DNA from: an uncultured Saprospiraceae bacterium
Lineage (GTDB): Bacteria > Bacteroidota > Bacteroidia > Chitinophagales > Saprospiraceae
Length of the DNA: 6,535 nucleotides
Assembly (NCBI GenBank): GCA_937959095.1
Contig: CALGLY010000783.1
Span: 1-6,535, forward strand
Direction of reading: 5' to 3'
Positions within the stretch are counted from its first letter, which is position 1, and each line of letters opens with the position of its first letter. This document shows, in pieces, positions 4,652 to 6,535 of this stretch. The notes under the pieces were generated by a model. That model was given only the letters and a program-made list of their open reading frames with translations. It searched no databases and was not told where the DNA came from. The position numbers and the translations under genes are program-made.

Positions 4652-6493
4652 ATGAAAAAAGTTTATTTAAGTCTATTACTCTTTAGTGTAGTTAATTTCC
4701 TAAATGCACAAGATGCCTTTTGGAGTGAAGATTTTTCAACAGGTTTATCTTCTGGCTGGAATGCTATAGAAGTAGAAGGTAATGGAAGTGCTAGTTCAAA
4801 CTGGACCTATACTTCAACAGGCCCTAGTGGTAGCTTTGCCCCTGATCCTATCGCTTCTACGACGGCAGGCAATGGATGGTTCGTATTCGATTCGGATCTT
4901 AATTGTACGCAAACCAATCAAGAAGCATGGCTTGTATCACCTCGTATTGATGCATCTGGTAGAGCTAATGTTTTTTTAGCTTTCGAGACCTATTATCGTA
5001 GTTTCGATGACCGACCAACCATAGAAGTTAGTGTAGATTCCATGACTTGGGTATCTTATGAAGTATTCCCTGGCATCACTGCAAATGAATTTGGAGGCGA
5101 TGGAGAAAACCCACAGAATATTTCTATTGATATCTCTGATGTAGCCGCTGGAGAAAGCACCTTTTGGATTGCGTTCCGTTTCCTTTCTAGTGCCGATACA
5201 CCAAATGGAGGTAGCGGATTCGGTTGTGCCTATGCTTGGCAAGTAGATGATGTTTCTTTATCAGATACAGATCCTCGCCCAGCGAATGATATGCGTATCA
5301 GCACCAATTTCTTTGCTATTGCACCGAATGCAGTTACGCCAGCAAGTCAGGTAATACCTTTTGGGTTCTTAGCTGATATCGAAAACAATGGTAGTGCTAC
5401 ACAACCAAGTGCAAACCTGAATATCTCTATTACTAATTTGGATACGAATGAAGAAGTATTTTCTGATGACTCCGAGTATGGTGAAATGATGTCCGATTCC
5501 TTGGCAGAGAATCAGGCATTTCCAAATGTTTTCACTCCTTCCAATGCACTTGCAGCTTATGAGGGCACCTATACGTTAACTCCAGGCAATGGAGATGACA
5601 ATCCAGTAGACAATACGGTTTCCTTTGAATTTGCAGTATCCGATACGACCTTTGCGAAGGCTCTATCAGCGACTCGTGTAGTAGCACCAGCAGCAGATAA
5701 CTCTTATTCCTATGGCAATTGCTATTATATCGCAGATGCTACTAACTTATACGCTCGAAATGTATCTTTCGCAGTAGGGAATGCAGAAGAACTGATCGGA
5801 AGTAGTGTGAGTTTGCTCCTTTACAAGTGGGATGGTGATCTCAATGAAGATGGTCAAGCTAACTTAGATGAGTATGGCAATGCACCAGTTGCATTTAATG
5901 CGTATGATTTTGATGGATCTGAAAGCAATACGCTTATCACTGTTCCTGTAAGTATAGATGATGAAGGGATAGCATTAGAGAGCGATTCCTATTACTTTAT
6001 AGTAACACAATTCGATGCACCTGATGCAGAAACAAATCTCTTCCTATTGGCCAGTGAAGAACGTAATTACAACGCAATGTGGTTTGCTTCTACGCAAGGT
6101 GACGGCCCAATACAGTACGCAAGTGTATTAGATGTAGGAAACACAGGCGACTTCAGCTATGTTGGTTTTGGTTGGGATATTGTTCCAATTATGCAGTTGC
6201 ATGTAGGAGGATTGACGGCAACAGAGCAGATTTTGAGCCAAGCTAATGAAATAGCAATTGCTCCTAATCCAACTTCAACACAGGCACGCCTAGATATTGG
6301 TCTAGAAACAGCACAAGAAGTGCAGATTCAGTTATTCAATATGCAAGGGAAGCGTATTTACACACAAAAATTAGGTAAAGTGCAACAGCATAGCCTCGAT
6401 TTGGATGTAAGTGACTTTGCAGCAGGCACTTACTTTGTAGTAGTTCGTGCCGAAGAAGGCATCCGCACTACGAAGTTAGTGGTGAGTAAATAG
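4652..6493 (+). CDS. Secreted T9SS substrate with a cleaved-adhesin/choice-of-anchor J-type domain
   Basis: This 613-residue extracellular protein carries a Sec signal peptide, MKKVYLSLLLFSVVNFLNAQ, likely cut after A19 or Q20. Residues about 22-205 form a MAM-like cleaved-adhesin/choice-of-anchor J domain (FWSEDFSTGLSSGWNAIE, EAWLVSPRID, WQVDDVSL). Residues about 206-345 look like an Ig-type beta domain typical of secreted Bacteroidota proteins. Residues about 350-525 are a beta-rich region I do not recognise; it contains an EF-hand-like loop at 396-407 (DLNEDGQANLDE). The last 81 residues (533-613) are a type A T9SS sorting domain with IAPNPTS, NMQGKRIYTQKL, AAGTYFVVVR and the terminal KLVVSK. 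The protein is exported to the periplasm, moved across the outer membrane by the Por secretion machinery, and released or attached to surface lipopolysaccharide. A GTG at 4583 could add 23 residues, but the ATG at 4652 directly precedes the signal peptide. No catalytic motif is visible, so an adhesive or structural role is inferred. Confidence 0.92.
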   Translation: MKKVYLSLLLFSVVNFLNAQDAFWSEDFSTGLSSGWNAIEVEGNGSASSNWTYTSTGPSGSFAPDPIASTTAGNGWFVFDSDLNCTQTNQEAWLVSPRIDASGRANVFLAFETYYRSFDDRPTIEVSVDSMTWVSYEVFPGITANEFGGDGENPQNISIDISDVAAGESTFWIAFRFLSSADTPNGGSGFGCAYAWQVDDVSLSDTDPRPANDMRISTNFFAIAPNAVTPASQVIPFGFLADIENNGSATQPSANLNISITNLDTNEEVFSDDSEYGEMMSDSLAENQAFPNVFTPSNALAAYEGTYTLTPGNGDDNPVDNTVSFEFAVSDTTFAKALSATRVVAPAADNSYSYGNCYYIADATNLYARNVSFAVGNAEELIGSSVSLLLYKWDGDLNEDGQANLDEYGNAPVAFNAYDFDGSESNTLITVPVSIDDEGIALESDSYYFIVTQFDAPDAETNLFLLASEERNYNAMWFASTQGDGPIQYASVLDVGNTGDFSYVGFGWDIVPIMQLHVGGLTATEQILSQANEIAIAPNPTSTQARLDIGLETAQEVQIQLFNMQGKRIYTQKLGKVQQHSLDLDVSDFAAGTYFVVVRAEEGIRTTKLVVSK

Positions 6494-6535
6494 AGAGAAT
6501 AGAGACCGCTTCGCTGCGAGAAGAGAGAGCAGAGA
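6494..6535. repeat. Purine-rich tract with GC core after the T9SS gene
   Basis: From the stop codon to the window edge, the plus strand is almost entirely AGAGA-type sequence, interrupted by the GC-rich core ACCGCTTCGCTGCGAG (6505-6520). Short pairings such as CTTC (6509-6512) with GAAG (6520-6523) are possible, but there is no convincing terminator stem or T-tract. The simple-sequence character resembles the start of an intergenic repeat that is cut off by the window end. Confidence 0.4.

Noticed and set aside
4782..5242. Alternative frames on both strands inside the T9SS gene
   Set aside because: They overlap the cleaved-adhesin-type domain, which is clearly coding in the main frame.

Overview
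The window looks like a stretch of chromosome from an AT-rich Bacteroidota bacterium. Three signs support this. The last gene encodes a secreted protein with a type A type IX secretion (T9SS) C-terminal sorting domain and an 'NAQ'-type signal peptide. Start codons are preceded by A-rich leaders, not Shine-Dalgarno motifs. Promoter-like sequences fit the Bacteroidota TTTG / TAnnTTTG pattern. A marine or Saprospiraceae-like lineage would fit, but this cannot be settled from the window.

Layout: positions 67-4393 hold five minus-strand genes. In transcription order (right to left) they are a DUF6569/ARPP-1-type lipoprotein (3422-4393), psuG for pseudouridine-5'-phosphate glycosidase (2381-3301), a DUF3467 protein (1986-2303), purK for N5-CAIR synthetase (726-1871) and a YggS/PLPBP-family pyridoxal-phosphate homeostasis protein (67-720). 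Only purK and yggS are tightly coupled (5 bp apart). The others are separated by 77-120 bp gaps that hold hairpins, a repeat palindrome or promoter-like motifs. A 258-bp divergent region (4394-4651) separates them from one plus-strand gene (4652-6493) for a large secreted T9SS substrate. No stretch without a gene exceeds 300 bases.

Function: the block is mostly nucleotide and cofactor housekeeping: de novo purine synthesis (PurK), pseudouridine salvage or breakdown (PsuG) and PLP homeostasis (YggS). DUF3467 and the ARPP-1 lipoprotein have no assigned biochemical role. I see no mobile element with a transposase, no CRISPR array, no RNA gene and no recognisable defence system.

The least ordinary features are non-coding. 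A GC-rich element made of three diverged copies of an octamer near CTCTGCGC occurs just downstream of yggS (2-26) and as two inverted copies forming a 70-bp imperfect palindrome just upstream of purK (1894-1963), so it brackets the purK-yggS unit. A strong 14-bp hairpin and a smaller GC-rich hairpin lie between the ARPP-1 gene and psuG. In the divergent region a perfect 6-bp inverted repeat overlaps the -33 element of a good Bacteroidota promoter candidate. Three genes (purK, the ARPP-1 gene and the T9SS gene) can be extended upstream in frame; in each case the internal ATG is the better start.
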